Source: Membranipora membranacea (lineage: Eukaryota; Bryozoa; Gymnolaemata; Cheilostomatida; Membraniporidae). From it: a stretch of 64,000 bases of DNA. The stretch lies in contig OU612067.1 in the NCBI GenBank assembly GCA_914767715.1, positions 17,613,001 through 17,677,000 on the forward strand, read 5' to 3'. Position numbers and translations under genes: made by a program. The notes below the pieces were generated by a model, which was given only the letters and a program-made list of their open reading frames with translations, was not told the origin of the DNA and made no database searches. Shown piece by piece: positions 20,788 to 35,700 of the stretch; position 1 is the stretch's first letter, and each line of letters opens with the position of its first letter.

Positions 20788-23700
20788 GTATGTTCATCCG
20801 TTGCTATGTTACCAAGTATAAGCTTAAAACTTTTACTGGTACATACTGCGGTATAATTTCCACATTAACCTGCTGGTGATGGTGTTAGAATGGCCGCGCA
20901 GCCAGTAACCTTTTATCAGGTACACTGATATTATAATATGGATGAGGGGAACATATCTGATCCTGAACAAGTGCATGGCTATTTATGTATGGTTGCTAGA
21001 CCGCATTTGTCATCTTTGATTGGTCCAAAAGTTCAGAATCTAGAATATCTGACACTTGTAAACTTTTGTTAAGCAGCTTGCCTGAGTTTTTGAAGGTCGT
21101 TACTGGGACGTCAACCAATGAGTAACGTAAAAGCTACCAGATCTTTAGCTTATTCTAGATCCTGGCACAAATACTGATGGCATATCTCCACAAATAGCCA
21201 CGCTATCTTTTTTACCACTGATCCATAAAATCATATCGATGATCAGGTATCATTGTGTTTGCTCCAAACCACATTTATGGCTTGTGTCTATGTGGCTATG
21301 TTCACGGTGGAAATTATTTTGTTTCTTCTAAATATTGATGCTATTCAATTGTTGATATTCACATGCCACATTTGCCAGGTGTACATATGTGACCAATGAA
21401 GAAAACAAAAGCTGTGATATTAGATTATTAGATATTAGATGAGAACAATCCCCCCCCCCCGCAAAAAAATATAAAAACTTTCTGCGCAGCAAATGCTACA
21501 AATGACCAACAGCTGACTTAATCCTATCATGAAACTTTTTGGAAAAGCTAGTTCACCTCTTTACTCAGGATTAAAATGAAATCAAACGAAAAATTGGGGT
21601 GCTTCACTAGGCTTAAAATTTTGAGCTGCACAGCAGCTAATATTTTCTCTTTCTTTCTCTTCTCTTATTTTTGCTCAGAATTCCATCGTTGTAGTAGGCA
21701 AAATATTAGTAGTCTTACCAGTTCATCATAGTTTTTAATTCTTTTTCATTTTAATAGAATTTATCAGTATGACCATCGTAATCGTAGTCCCTGTGCATGA
21801 CAGCTGGTAGGTCGCTTAGGTGATATATAATGATAAACACAAAGGGATATGAGAATTTTGTGTTACACCATTTTATTCTACACATCCTTTTGAATTGAAA
21901 TCATAAGTATAAATTTCATTGAACCTCTATCTCAATGTGAATATTACTAGAATATATATATTATATATTATACAAGTTTAGAATACTGAATAGGGATTTG
22001 TAGGCTATGGGGATGGTAGAGAAGGGTAAAGCAGACCTATATGTAAATCTACAACCTTTCTTGTTCTAATAATTAAATTGTGCTCGATCCTTAATTTCCT
22101 CTATTATAATTATTGACACAGCATCAATTTTTAATTCAAATCAAATTACAGAAGACCTTGCAGTCACTTAGCGTGTGCTTTCATAAGAAAAATCATTTAC
22201 ATCTCGACCTTATGCCATTGAACAGTCATCTAATAAGCTAGAATTAGCAAAATTCTGATCTGATGCCTTGTTTTAATTTTTATGCCCGAGGTCGCATATT
22301 GTTGCTTTATAGTTGATGATATAAGTCATTTTTTCCTGCTTCTCATATGGCTGCGGAATTGTTGAAAGTCACGGATTTGAATATTTATATAGCAGTGTCA
22401 AAAATATGTGGACTTTCAGTAGTCCCTTGCAGGTGGCTTAGTGGAAGTGATTATTTGGCATGATTGCCAATAAAATAAAAAATGTTAAAAATTTGAGCAC
22501 AGAGGTTTACCGAAATATTCATTACATAGTCCATTGCAGTACTGTAGTAAAAAATTAGAAAAGTGCCCAGTAGTTCATATGGTATGAGCCAGCACGCCTT
22601 AAAAAGTCTAACTATTCTCACCCAGCCAGCTCAATGTTGTCTGAGACTATTGATATAATATGAAAGTAAGACTTTTGAGATGAGACAAAGGTAGTCTAAG
22701 CCCCCCAGTTTTGCCAACGGCCCCCGCCGGGGGACGAAGACTGCGAAAGGGATATGAAGCTATCAACTACTGAGTTGCCATCACATTCAGCATTCTCACA
22801 AAAATATCATGTGTCTGAGTGAGTGTAAAATAATTATCTGAGGTGTAATCATATGAAGGGAGGGGGAAGATGGCGACGTGCCTTTTTATTTTTGCTGGTC
22901 ATTTTCTCTTTAATTAATAACTCAGTGTTAAGGGCGGCTGACTTGGGATCATAAGGTCCCAGGTTCAAACCCGACCGGGTGCACTGTTTGTCTAGTACTA
23001 CCTGATTTGGCTGTCGCGGGCCATTCGCCCTAGCCGACCTGGAATCGATTAATGTCATATTGCCTAATACCTTCAAAATTGAAGTTGGCGATTACTCTTC
23101 ATACCGAACATAACATTAAAGCCCAAAACACCTATATTCTATAGAAAATCACTTCCAAAATTAAAATAAAGGAAGGGGGACCCTACCACTTTCATAAGTT
23201 GCTGATTTTACCTGTTTTGATAATAATCATTTTCAGAGAATTCAAACAGACACCAAAGTTACATGACGAATTTGAATCTCACAATTTGAATCCCAGCAAC
23301 CTTTTATCTAGTCAATATGTTTGCTCCAGTACATTGGCTACCAGCTTACTATAACACTTAACAAAGGAATTTTTGGCTCTGTAAAAAACAAACCAAATTT
23401 ATGTCATGTGTTGCAATCGTTTGATCTAAAGGTTCTGCAATATTAGGAATTTGCTTTAATTTTGTGCACTTTTGCACTATTTGTATTTTGTTGTTTTCAG
23501 AATGGACTAGAGGACTATTCGTTAGCAAATCCTATTTTTTTTAATTGTTTATGTCACTTGTTGCTGCTAACTCTCAACACACTATACATACAATAGTTTT
23601 TAGGTATTTAAGCATTTTTTCCCATCTGTCTTGATGTATATGGATTGAATCTCACTAGTTTCAATTGCTGTTATAACGCATTCAAAGAAATACATATGGC

Positions 23701-26700
23701 CTGTTTTGTGAAAAATATCATCAAACTTTTTGTTTGTTATTCGCATAAAAATGATAAAAGGGGGACCCTTCCTCTTTCATAATTTCTTTTTTTTACTTGT
23801 TTTAATTATAATCGTCTTCAAAGAATTCAAACAGACACCAAAGTTACATGATGAATTTGAATCTCACTAGTTTCAATTGCTGTCATAGCAAATTCAAAGA
23901 AATACATTAGGCCTACTTTGTGAAAGTACCATTAACCTTATTTGTTTGTTATTACGTAGTACATACGTAAATGATTTATTACTAGTATTTGAAAATTGAT
24001 GCATATTATAAAATTTATCCCCAAAATGTCATCGTACCTACAAGAAGTGATAAACTCCAACCATTCAGACTATTAACAGAAGCTGACCACTGCTGACACC
24101 ATAGATGCCTGATAGATTACTGGACTTCATTCTCAGACTAGGTCAGCAAGTATTGCCTCACTGTGCACTGACAAAAAGCAGTCGAATTATTGAATGTGAC
24201 TACCTCAACCAATTTTATCGAAGAAATGAGCCCATTTTAATGATGAAGATGGCGGATGCAAAATAAGTGCAACAAATTTGAAAAAAAACAGGTGATATTA
24301 GTCCGGTGGCAGCCTATGCAAAATGTGGCTAGAAATGCAACTGCATTTGCGATTTTGGATGGATATGGTCTGTCAGGTTGTTTCTCGTACAGTTTTTCAT
24401 GCTGTTCGCAATAGTAATATTATACTTTACAGTTAGTTGCACAATAGCCCGCTAATTGCCAAAAACGCTGCCGGTAATAGGGAAAGAGATCAAAAAATGA
24501 TGATATAGTTTCAAAACATCCAAAATGTGAAAGAGCATGTCATAATAAGTGGATCTACAACTTTACATATCATAAATAGCCGAGATGCAGCCAAAAATGG
24601 TTGCAATACCACTTATATCACTTGTGTAGTTGTGATAACCTGAGTCGATTATTTTCAGAGGGTATGCCATGAAAGGTACTGAAGTATGGGGAGTTCAAGA
24701 ATAGGGGCTCTCCCTCCCCACTTCATACTGCACCACACAACTCCACACCACACCATTCCATACTGCAGCCCACCACCATCGCACCATACCTCCACACCAC
24801 TCCACACCACACCACTCCATGCTGCACAACACCACTCCATGCTGCACAACACCGCACCCCAACGCGCCGTAACGGGCCGCAACGCACCACACCTTACCAC
24901 AAACATTCTGCACTATCCAACTCAACACGTTGCCACCAGTTATTCTAGAGTGATTCAAACCTGGGGACCATGGTTTAAAGCGGCCTTTTATTTTCTTGTC
25001 GGCAACTACTCTCCTCTGCATCGTCATTCTTAACAAACTTTTTGGTTTTTGTAGAAGAGTCATTCCAGTTCCTGTAGTCAGTCGGTATGCCTAGGATCTC
25101 TGATGAGGCAAGAAGTGGGAAACAGTCAATCGGTCTGTAGAAACAAAACTATGGTATGGGGTGAGGCTGAACAATTTCTAACAGAATATTATAATCAGCT
25201 GCCAAAAAAGTGAGTAGGATGTGATCATAAAAGTTGATTTATAATTGCATGTCAATGAGAGTACTGTTCTCTAAACTAAGCCTATACACATATTCAATCA
25301 CTGCAAATGAACCTAGAATGTCCAGTGATAAATAAGGCTTCTATCCCACAATTGCTAAGTTTGCAGTATGACCGCCAACGTATCCAACTACTAATGTATC
25401 TTTGATCTTCTTTTTTTCAGATTACAGACTCTGTACAAGAGAGTAAGACTGGACTCAGTGTGCAAATCGATCCTTGCAAGAGGAACATATGACCAAACAG
25501 GCCCAGAACTGGCCTATGGCGCTCAGCTAGCGTGGAGAAATTCTTCAAGATGCATTGGCAGAATATCCTGGACCAATCTACAGGTATGAAGCAGGACTGT
25601 AGATAGTATGAGCGCTCAGACGGCTGAATTGTAAGCCAGTGGTGTTACAGTATCATAAACAAACTAACGCAGTGTTTGGTAATGTATTGTCACTAACTGG
25701 CGATGCAGCCATCTGAGCACTCAGACTAAGCTGTAGATAATATCAGGGGAGGAAGGGGGAGGAAGGGGGAGGAAGGGAAGCTTTGGTGCTCTGCGCTGTA
25801 TCATAACAGGCATACTCTAATTTCCTTTCCAGCTCCCCAGGTGCAATCCGACCTGCATAACAAACAGAGAGAAATCTCAGCAATTGTAGCCACGCCGACC
25901 ATGCTTTGAGATGTCGCGTGTGATAAGACCTACCCGATTTTAATCAACCATTTTAATTTAATCAACTGACTTTTATTATCTTCTTAGGTTATTAACTCTA
26001 AGGCCATATGCGGATTCTCCCTCACTGGTAATTCAAATTACAATAAATCAGTTTAATGCTTTTAGTAGTTGACAAACAAAAACTCCTTAATCGAATAATG
26101 ACCTCTGATTGCAAATATTTGATGCATATCTGCACCATTAATTTTTATAAATGCGGCACAATGAAAGTAAGCTTTACCTGGTGATCTATTCTTCACTCAG
26201 TAGAAGGGATAATTTCATTCCTCAAATTGCAAAAAATAGCAGGTCATGGTCATCTGCATCCGGATTGAGTAGTTTATAGAGCAGTATGTAGGCCTATAGT
26301 CAATAATGATAAATGGTTTTGTACAAGATGACATATTAATTCAGGTAAATCAAATGTATTGCACGTTGCTGTGATAAGATTGCATTGAATGAAGTAAATA
26401 TTTTACATCATTTAGGAGATCTAGTTTTCATATTATCATCATTCATCATCTCTTTTTTATATGTATCGACCAGTAATAAAAATAAATCAACTATTGTGAG
26501 GCCACTAATCAGTAGGATATACCGAGGTTTGTTTATTTTGGATCTGGACACTTTAGGGATTAGCAAGGATATTTCGAGAGAAGATTAATTGAGATTTACT
26601 AAAGCTTATTAAATTCAAGGTGTAGTTAGGACATGACTTTTTTAATCTGGTAGGTAGAGTAGTCATTGTTGAAAGTCAATAATGCGGTGGTAAATCATGA

Positions 26701-29700
26701 GTGGTGGGCAAGCTAAATAAAATTGCATTATTTTGACATTGAACCAAAACTATTAGCTTGAATTTGGGAAACATATTTGTGTAGGCAAATATGCCATTAA
26801 CATTAAATAAAATTATAGTAGGACAATGGCCATGCTGTGGTAAAACTTTTTTCTTTTGTTTTTGCACTAATTGTAAAAATGTTTTCTTAAAATGAATTAG
26901 TTTGCAAATAAAGTAATGAAAATTAAGCAATCAATCATGACTGTTTTCTACATCCAAGAAAAATTTCTGGTGCCATGGTTATTTTTGAAATCGTGTAGTG
27001 ACAGTTAATATTTGATATGCTGCTCAATTTTTTCTCATTTGTGGTAACGCCCTCAACTCTCATCATCTTGATGGTACACTGAGAAATTAATCACTGATAC
27101 CAACCAAAGGGATCAACAAAATGAGGATAGGAACAGTATAGATGTTAAGATTTATAATCTCCATGGAATAGCCAAATTTCCTCAGTTAGTTGACCAATTT
27201 GAGCAGGCAATGTCAATGACCTTATCTTCTAAGTATGCAAGCCACAATCGGGATGAGTTTGGGCCCTAAACTCTGAATGAAAACTCAAACTACAAATTAT
27301 CTGCCAAATCTTGATTATTTGCTCTTTCAAGCCAGTGCTACAACCGGAGAGCATACTATTGACTACAAGTCAATGCGCTTCCCCTTTTCAATTGATGGTT
27401 CCTTCAAGACACAGGTGGGATTAGTTTGAGCCCAAAACTCTTGAAAACTCAGAAACAATATTTTATTTGGAAAATTGTTCAGTCAATTGCTAATCAATGC
27501 AGTGCAAAAACCAGAGAGCAGGTCCACCATCTAGGTGATAACTTCTAATATCCTATCAGTCAGTCCTTGGTAATTATCCAATTACCCAAAATTGTCACGA
27601 AGGGAGGAAATTATGCTTTGCAAACTTTAATCATCATTCATTAAGACTATGACCCTTCCTGCATTTTTTCTCCAAATTAAAAACTAATTTTAGAATGGCC
27701 ACTGTCGCTATAAAATAATGTGATTTGTCAAAAGTCAGATTTACCTGGTGTCATTACATTTACATTTGAAGGCAAACTTACTTTGTTAAGGTTATTGCCA
27801 GAAACAAATTGTGTGATTTATTTCAAAACTTTACTTTTTCAAGATGTTCATTCAAAATGTTTTTCAAGATGTTCATTTATTTTCAAGATGTTCATTCAAA
27901 ACTTTACTTTTCAACCATATATTATCGACTTGACCAACATCATTGATGATATTATATCCCTTCTGTTTCTCTTTTTTTGTTTTAAAAAAAAATTGTTTTC
28001 TGGCACTGAGTGCAAAACATTTCGAATGAGATGACTTTGGATGCCAATAAAAAGTATATATGATTGCTTTAATGACCTTGACTTGAATGTTTGCCAATTA
28101 CTTTCCATGTGTTGACATATTTTACAGCTGTTTGACTCAAGAGAAGTTAAATCTAACCTGGAGATGTTCGAAGCGATATGTCAGCACATAACATACGCTA
28201 CAAATGGAGGAATCTTAAGGTGCGTTACCAACCACCGTATATTTCTCACCTTATTTGTCACCTGATGATTCTTGGCTCTTAGCGCCAACTCTCTGTCCAT
28301 AATTCAGGAACTTTTATATCCATCAGTTTCCATGACAAGAATCAGCAATAGTGCAGGGTTTTAGTTGAAGGGATAAAGTACTATAGGTCTTGGGGTCTGC
28401 TGGATTAGTTGTCACTTACATTGTTCGCTAAATAGATTACCAAGCAGTCCAGCAATAATGATTCACGCTGGCTTATAATTTTATTTTCTCTCTGGGAATG
28501 GAGGCGATAAAAACTTATCCGAAACTATGATTCCGGTAATGAGGTCGTTGAACATGTATCACATTGAGCTTTTTGTCAATTTGATTCCACATTGTTTTAG
28601 GCCGGCAATAACTATATTCCCTCCTGCTAAGGAAGACGGAAAACCGATGTGCCGTATATGGAACTCACAATACGTATTGTATGCAGGTTACAAACTAGAA
28701 GATAACTCTGTATTAGGAGATCCCGCTAACGTCACTATAACAGATATTTGCATCCTGTTAGGTGAGAATTACTATAGTAATAAAAATCGAACTGTACAGC
28801 GTTGATATATAATTCAAATTTATATATATATTCATAATTAGATATCGATGCCGTACAGCATGACACACCATAGCAAACTCAGGACAGTAACTGTCCTGAG
28901 TTTGCTATGGTGTGTCATGCTGTACGGCATCGTATGAAATAGCCATAAGCTGTTGTGGAGTTTGATTATTTATATTAGGTTGTTCCATGCTGAAACTTAT
29001 TTTCACTCATTGGTTATATCTTTTGCTCATCGGCAGGAAAATTTTCTAATGTGCACATTGATCGGAGAAGCCCCCAACTCTCCATTTTTGCGAGACTGGT
29101 TTTATGTCACAAAGAGGACAACTCTATTTTTTTCCCAGGTTGGAGGCCGGAGAATAAGCGATCACAGTTTGATGTACTTCCTCTTGTGCTACAGTACGGT
29201 AGTGAAGAGCCGTACTTCTACAGACTCCCTGAGGATCTGATTCTCAAGGTCAAGATAAGACACCCAGAGTAAGGCGATTCACTTACAAACTTTGGTGACC
29301 TGAGTTTTTGTATTTTTTTTAAACTTAATAATTATTATTAAGTCTATTTTTGTCATTTTGTTAACACAAATTTCTGTAAATTTTTTATATCAATATGTAA
29401 TGTCTTATCATGATGATGATTTATGGCAAAAAATATGACACTATAGAGCAAAACAAGCTTGTTGGTAAACCCTCACATGTAACACTCAATCTCGCAGCAT
29501 ACCTTATGTTTGTGACAAAACCAACCAACCAACCAACCAACCAACCAACCAACCAACCAACTATAAAACCTCATTTGCTTTTGCAGGTACCCTAAATTAG
29601 ACTCCCTTGGATTAGAGTGGTATGCCGTACCAGCTGTCAGTGGCATGTCACTTGATTGTGGAGGAGTTGTGTACCCTGCCTGTGGATTTAACGGTTGGTA

Positions 29701-32700
29701 CATGAGTACTGAGATAATGAGGGATCTGTGTGATACTGGCCGATACAACAAACTCAAGGTCAGCAAAAATAGTGTGGCATCAAGACTATACTATTATCGT
29801 GTGTATCTCTGATATTTGAGTCCATTTAGTGTGAGTACCTAACATGTACCCGCTTCCTAATTAGTCAAATTGAACTCGGGTCGTCACACCAAATATGATG
29901 GGATGGAACTCATGTGAAGTGAATTGATTCAGAATGATATAATATCGATCTGAGATATACATACCATAGGAGATCACGTGATCAGTGTGATTTGGCATAC
30001 ATCAGACAGGTGCATCATGATCAAATTCAGAAGCGGATTTTTTCATTGCATTTAAGCTGTTTGGACAAAAGTTTGACCATTTTTATTGCTAAGTGTCAAA
30101 ACGGTTAATCAAGTTTGGATTTCTACTAGCCAGTAGTGGAATTTTCGTGTTCTCCATTTGGCTGCTGAAGATATTGATGGAATCCTCAACTATTCACAAT
30201 AATGATACCATGGTAAACCGTCGCCGGGGGTCCTTCGGGCGGGGGAAGGGGCAATATCTGGTGGGCTCAGACTAGGGAAACCCTTGCTCTGGTTTGCTGA
30301 GACATAGGGTCATACTATATTTATTATTTTTCTGTATCAATTATCCTATAACTTTACAAATAATTTCAGGAAATTGCCGAGTGTTGTGGGTTGGACACAA
30401 ACCAAAGTGCAGCATACTGGAAAGATCTAGCTAGTGTTATTCTCAACATAGCAATCATTCATAGCTTTGAGGTAATGTTTGTCAAAAATTTAGTAGTTTA
30501 ATTTAAAAATTGCATTTCCTAAAATAAGTCATATTCTCATTTTCATTGAACAAATAATCACTACCATTACAATACCATTACAATACCATTACAATACCAT
30601 TACAATACCATTACAATACCATTACAATACCATTACAATACCATTACAATACCATTACAATACCATTACAATACCATTACAATACCATTACAATACCATT
30701 ACAATACCATTACAATACCATTACAATACCATTACAATACCATTACAATACCATTACAATACCATTGCAATACCATTACAATACCATTACAATACCATAC
30801 ATGATCAGGTCCATCCATTTCCCAACTTTCCCAATATTTCTCAAATTATATTTCTCATCAATTATGAATTACCATCTTTGTGACTTCAGTTTTTTTTTCA
30901 TTTGTTTTTGGGTATTCTGTTAAACATTCTCAACGGATGAGCATCATCCAAAACAAAGTTTATATCGTATATATATATTGATACATTTCCATGGTGAAAT
31001 GTCATCTCCAACTTTATTTCTAGGAAGATGGAGTAACCATAGCTGACCAACACTCTGCTGCCGATTCGTTTATGATCCACATGAGTCATGAATTCAAACA
31101 TAGAGGTGGCTGCCCTGCTGACTGGGTGTGGATAAATCCTCCAATAGGAGGCTGCCTGACTCAAGTACATCATCAAGAGATGATAGACTATAAACTCAAA
31201 CCATCCTATGACTATCAGGTACTTATAATAGTAAGGCTGACACTAGCCGATGTGTTGGCTCAGATTGGTTGGTGGGGGAAAGCCACCAATCAGAGCCATC
31301 AAATAAGCTTGCTGACACTGCAATGAGAAAGTTACAAGAAGATGATGGCTTTTACCGTGAATATGAAAAGGTAAAATAAATTCGTATGTTTTTATGCGTT
31401 ATTCATTTTTAAGTATTCTAAGTTCATCCACACTTAATCAGAGGCATTAGTGTGACATTATGTGTTTATTTTGCAGGCTCCGGCATGGAAAGGCTGGAAA
31501 GGAACTGGGAAGAAAGAAAAACGGAAAATGACATTCAAAAATGTAGCTAGGTAAAATTGTGTAAAAAACATGTACTATCATTACCATTAACGTTAGCATA
31601 TAGGCTGCAGATCTTTTGGTCAGATTCTTAGGTCAGATTTTTCCCACAGATTATTTGCTTTTTGTGACGATGTCACAAAATGCAGATTTTTGGTTGCTTT
31701 GGTGACAAGATTTCTCATAAACGAAAAATCTGACGTAATAATCTGACAGCAAAAATCTGTCCGAAATGTCTTAAAGCTGCTCCTATCAGTTTTATACATT
31801 GCAGGCATATTATAAAAGCCAACAGTATGTAAACTTTAAAAACTAGCAAAGACAAAAAAAAAATTTGCATTTCAGTAATAGAAGCAGCCAAAAATATTTT
31901 CTTTCTTTCTGTTTCTTTAAGATCTGTGAAGATTCTGGCGAAGTTTATGAACAAAGCGATGAGTAAGAGAATCGGCTGTACGATCCTGTACGCCTCCGAG
32001 ACAGGTACAGCGGAGGCCTACGCTTATGAGCTGCAGGAAATCTTCAAACAAGCTTTCAACGCCAAGGTGGGGGATTCTCATTCGTGCCCTAATTGTAATC
32101 GGATGAAAATCAGCTTACCCCTTTACTCGATTTACTCGAATTAAGCAAGTGGACAGCAATCCCTAACCTATACTGTAGATTTAAGCTTTTGCAATAAATA
32201 TGTGTATTTCTGAATAAGAGAACAGGGGACTGTTTCCTTTCAAAAAAGGTTTATCTGATTAGATCAGACCAGGCCCTACCATTATTTTGACATGATCAGG
32301 TTAAGGGGTTTTCAGCAGCTGAAAGTTCAAGTCTAATACTGCTTTTTTTGTTCTGTAGGTGTTACAACACTGGTAGTATCCAGAGACATGTTCAATGACC
32401 ACCTTGATACCACGCTAATTTGACTGCTATAATACTGTGATACAAAAAATTCCTTCAGTCTAACCAAATATTTCAGGTCTACTGTATGAAGGACTATGAC
32501 TACACAGCTATCATGTATGAATCTATGATTCTAATAGTTGCTGCCACCACAGGGAATGGTGAACCACCACAAAATGGGAGGTTTTTCGTAGAGATCACTG
32601 ACGCGTTTATTTCCGAGAGGAGCCAAAACAAATCAACCAGCAGATTAGTAAGACAGGATACCTTCAATAACCACGCCGGAGTTATGTGAGTGTTGAGTGA

Positions 32701-35700
32701 GATATCGTTGTCCTTCTGTTGTGTTCTGTATTGGCATTCATAAAAAATACAACAATGCTATAGCTTACCTGGAATTGGCGTTGTGTAAGGTCATCCCTGT
32801 CCAATACAGGTTTCTATAATCAGTTGTCAATCACTGGTGACAGATTTCACAACAACGTGTAGCTCCATTTGATTGTTTTGCTTTTTCTGCTTCAAGTGGG
32901 GGCAATTCCTTGACATGGAAATTAATATTTTAGTGATTAGCCTAACGCTATAGGGCAAATGTGATGTTTGGACTATTTTTATCAGTTACCTAGTTTCAAA
33001 AGCTTTTAACATTTTCCATGATATCTCCGTTTCATGCCTATTTCTTCAGGCAGGACAATTCATGCTATAAGACTGTTAGATGTTGACTTTTCAGGTATTC
33101 TGTATTCGGATTAGGATCGAATGTATATCCTCATTTCTGTGCATTTGCTCAAAAAGCGAATAAAGCTATGGGGGATCTCGGATGTCAGCAGATCATACCT
33201 ATAGAGTTGGGTGATGCAGCCAGGAATCAAGAAGCAGATTTCAGGTATAGTTGGACTGAGTTTATCTGTGCTGAATTGATGGACACCTGCAATAGAAACC
33301 ATTGTTCCTAACCGTTGTGAACTAAAGTGCTTTGCACATCTTGATAACAGTTGAATTTGGCTCTCCTTTATTTAGCCATAGTTTCCACCCATAGGATTTA
33401 AAGTATGCACTATGATCACTGGTACTATGCAGAGCTTGAAATATTTGAATCTCCATAAATGACGCTCGGATGTAAATATTTATTATTTATTAATAATTCA
33501 GAAGCAACCAAAACGCTCCGCAAACTGTTGGATAATGAAATGACCTGATTTTAATTTCAGATCATGGAGTAGGAAAGTGTTTTTGCAGGCTTGTAAAGTG
33601 TTTTGCATGAATAGTGCAGACTGGAGTACTCTCCAATCTCTGTCAGAACCTGGTGTAGATGAACTCATCGAACAAAACAAAATAGTCATCGCTCCTGGGA
33701 CTAAAGACCAAAGTATATCTGTAAAACTCTCCGAGCTCCACAAGCAAGATGTGATGGACTTTAATACTGAAGCAGTATCTACTCTCTCAGGCAAAGGAGC
33801 CAGGTAAGTGAGTCAATGTTTTTAAAAGTGCTCAAGCGTTGCCTCCGTTGATGGTTGAAGCATCTCATCATCGAATCACATTCTCAACAAATAAAGGATG
33901 AAAAACCAATTCAGATCAAAACTTTTTGCACTTCAAAACCTGTTTTCACACTTTTTGGCTTCGGGCTTCCTACAATAAAGACAGTTTATGGTATTTCTGG
34001 TAGCTCAAGACGTATCAATGACCAAGGTTTTGCTGTCAGACTATACTTTACAAGAAAGCCAATGCTATATGGCTCAGACATGTAAGAGAACTCATTGATA
34101 GCTTTGTATAAACATGTTAGCTTTGTTCACTTGTAGCAAGGAGTACATTCTAGTCAAACTGCGAGCACAATCTGGTTCGATAGCCTATAATCCTGGTGAC
34201 CATATAGCTGTATACCCAGAGAACCCAAGCTCAGATGTAGATTTAATTTGCATGAGAGCCGAGTTACCAGAGGGCATCAATGGAGACAAGACAATATGTC
34301 TCTCCTCCTTACAAGGTAACCTTTTTATGCTGCACAAAATACAGATAGTTATTATGTTAACAATAAAAGTGTGAAATTCTTAGTTCCACAGTTTTTGCTT
34401 TCACCTAATTTGATGTATAAACTGAGCATGAAGACTGATAACCACAATGCCTTGCTAATTTTGATTGATCTTAGCCAATGCTCATCATTCTCAGGTAATA
34501 ATTGAGGGTGATAAAAGTCTATCACGAGGTGTAGAATATAATTCATGTAAAAGTTTAAAAAAATTTTCAGGGAACGAGTGGAAGTTGTCTGGGAAAATAC
34601 CAGAAGCTAGTCTCCGGTCTTTGCTCTCTCATTATCTTGATATCACATCTCCTCCATCACAACAGTTCCTCAAGCATCTGGCAAATCTGCCAGATCAAGA
34701 AAGAATAGAAGAGTTGATATCTATGGGAGAGGTGAGCAAGACTTCTGGTCATCCATAATAAAATGAAGAATTAAATATGATATTAATGTGAGCTCTGAGA
34801 TTATTTGGTTATTCGAGGAGATCTGATGCAATGTCATGAAAGATACTATTCTACCAAATGCAAAATAAGCAACAGTCAATTGCCTACGTGGCAACAGCTA
34901 GATTTGCATGGGCAACAGGCGGCTTGGTGGATTCTCATACCTGAAATATCTTGTGACACAATTTCTAAGCGGCAACTCTGAGGTTTCCCACATCACAGTT
35001 ACGATATATAATCAAGTTTGCAAACATTGTGATCCTGTTTTCTTTTGCCAGCTGTGGATACAGGACACGGTTACCGGGTGAATATTTTACCTGAAAAAAT
35101 TTAGGGATTCTATATTTACCATCCAAGAATGTGAAACATTGATTTAGCCCTCATGTGAGAATTGGCCAAGTTCCGTTGTACGAGGGGTCACATCAGTCAT
35201 GACATTAATCAAATGCATTTAATGGCAGTTGTGAAATGCCTGGATTTGTCATAATTACTTTTCACTGCCATGAAAAATATTGTTGGCATGTATAGTATGA
35301 CGTAATAGCCCTTCTAATGCATTGCCTAAATGTCAACATTGACATTGTAGAACAATGATGAATACGAGGCGAGAATAATTAATCAGCACCTGACGTTATG
35401 TGACATCCTACAATATTATCCCTCTCTGAAGCTGCCAGCTGTCTTACTACTAACTCAGCTTCACCACATCAAACCCAGATATTACTCTATCAGTTCCTCG
35501 CCGCTCACCTATCCAACACAAGTCCATATTACTGCTACTGTGGTCAAATACACCACTAAGTTAGATGGTAAGTTTTGTAAGGACTATTCTATGCTCAGCT
35601 GCCATTTATTTTGTTTTTGTTGCATAAAGATTTTAGCAGAAAATTAAACACCAATAATTTACTCAAAATGACGAACCTTGCTAGACCAAGTATGGCCCTG

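Noticed and set aside
22920-22985. A tRNA gene
   Set aside because: There is a B-box-like word but no consistent acceptor and anticodon stems; a SINE head is more likely.
24655-25063. ORFs on both strands rich in His/Thr/Pro or Val/Trp/Cys
   Set aside because: Products of the CA/CT-rich low-complexity tract just before NOS exon 3.
30562-30799. Regular short repeats resembling a CRISPR array
   Set aside because: The 11-bp units are head-to-tail with no spacers, in an intron of an animal gene.
33855-34085. 76-codon frame between NOS exons 15 and 16 as an extra exon
   Set aside because: Exons 33803 and 34137 already join in phase with a family-consistent protein; the frame has no NOS-like motif.
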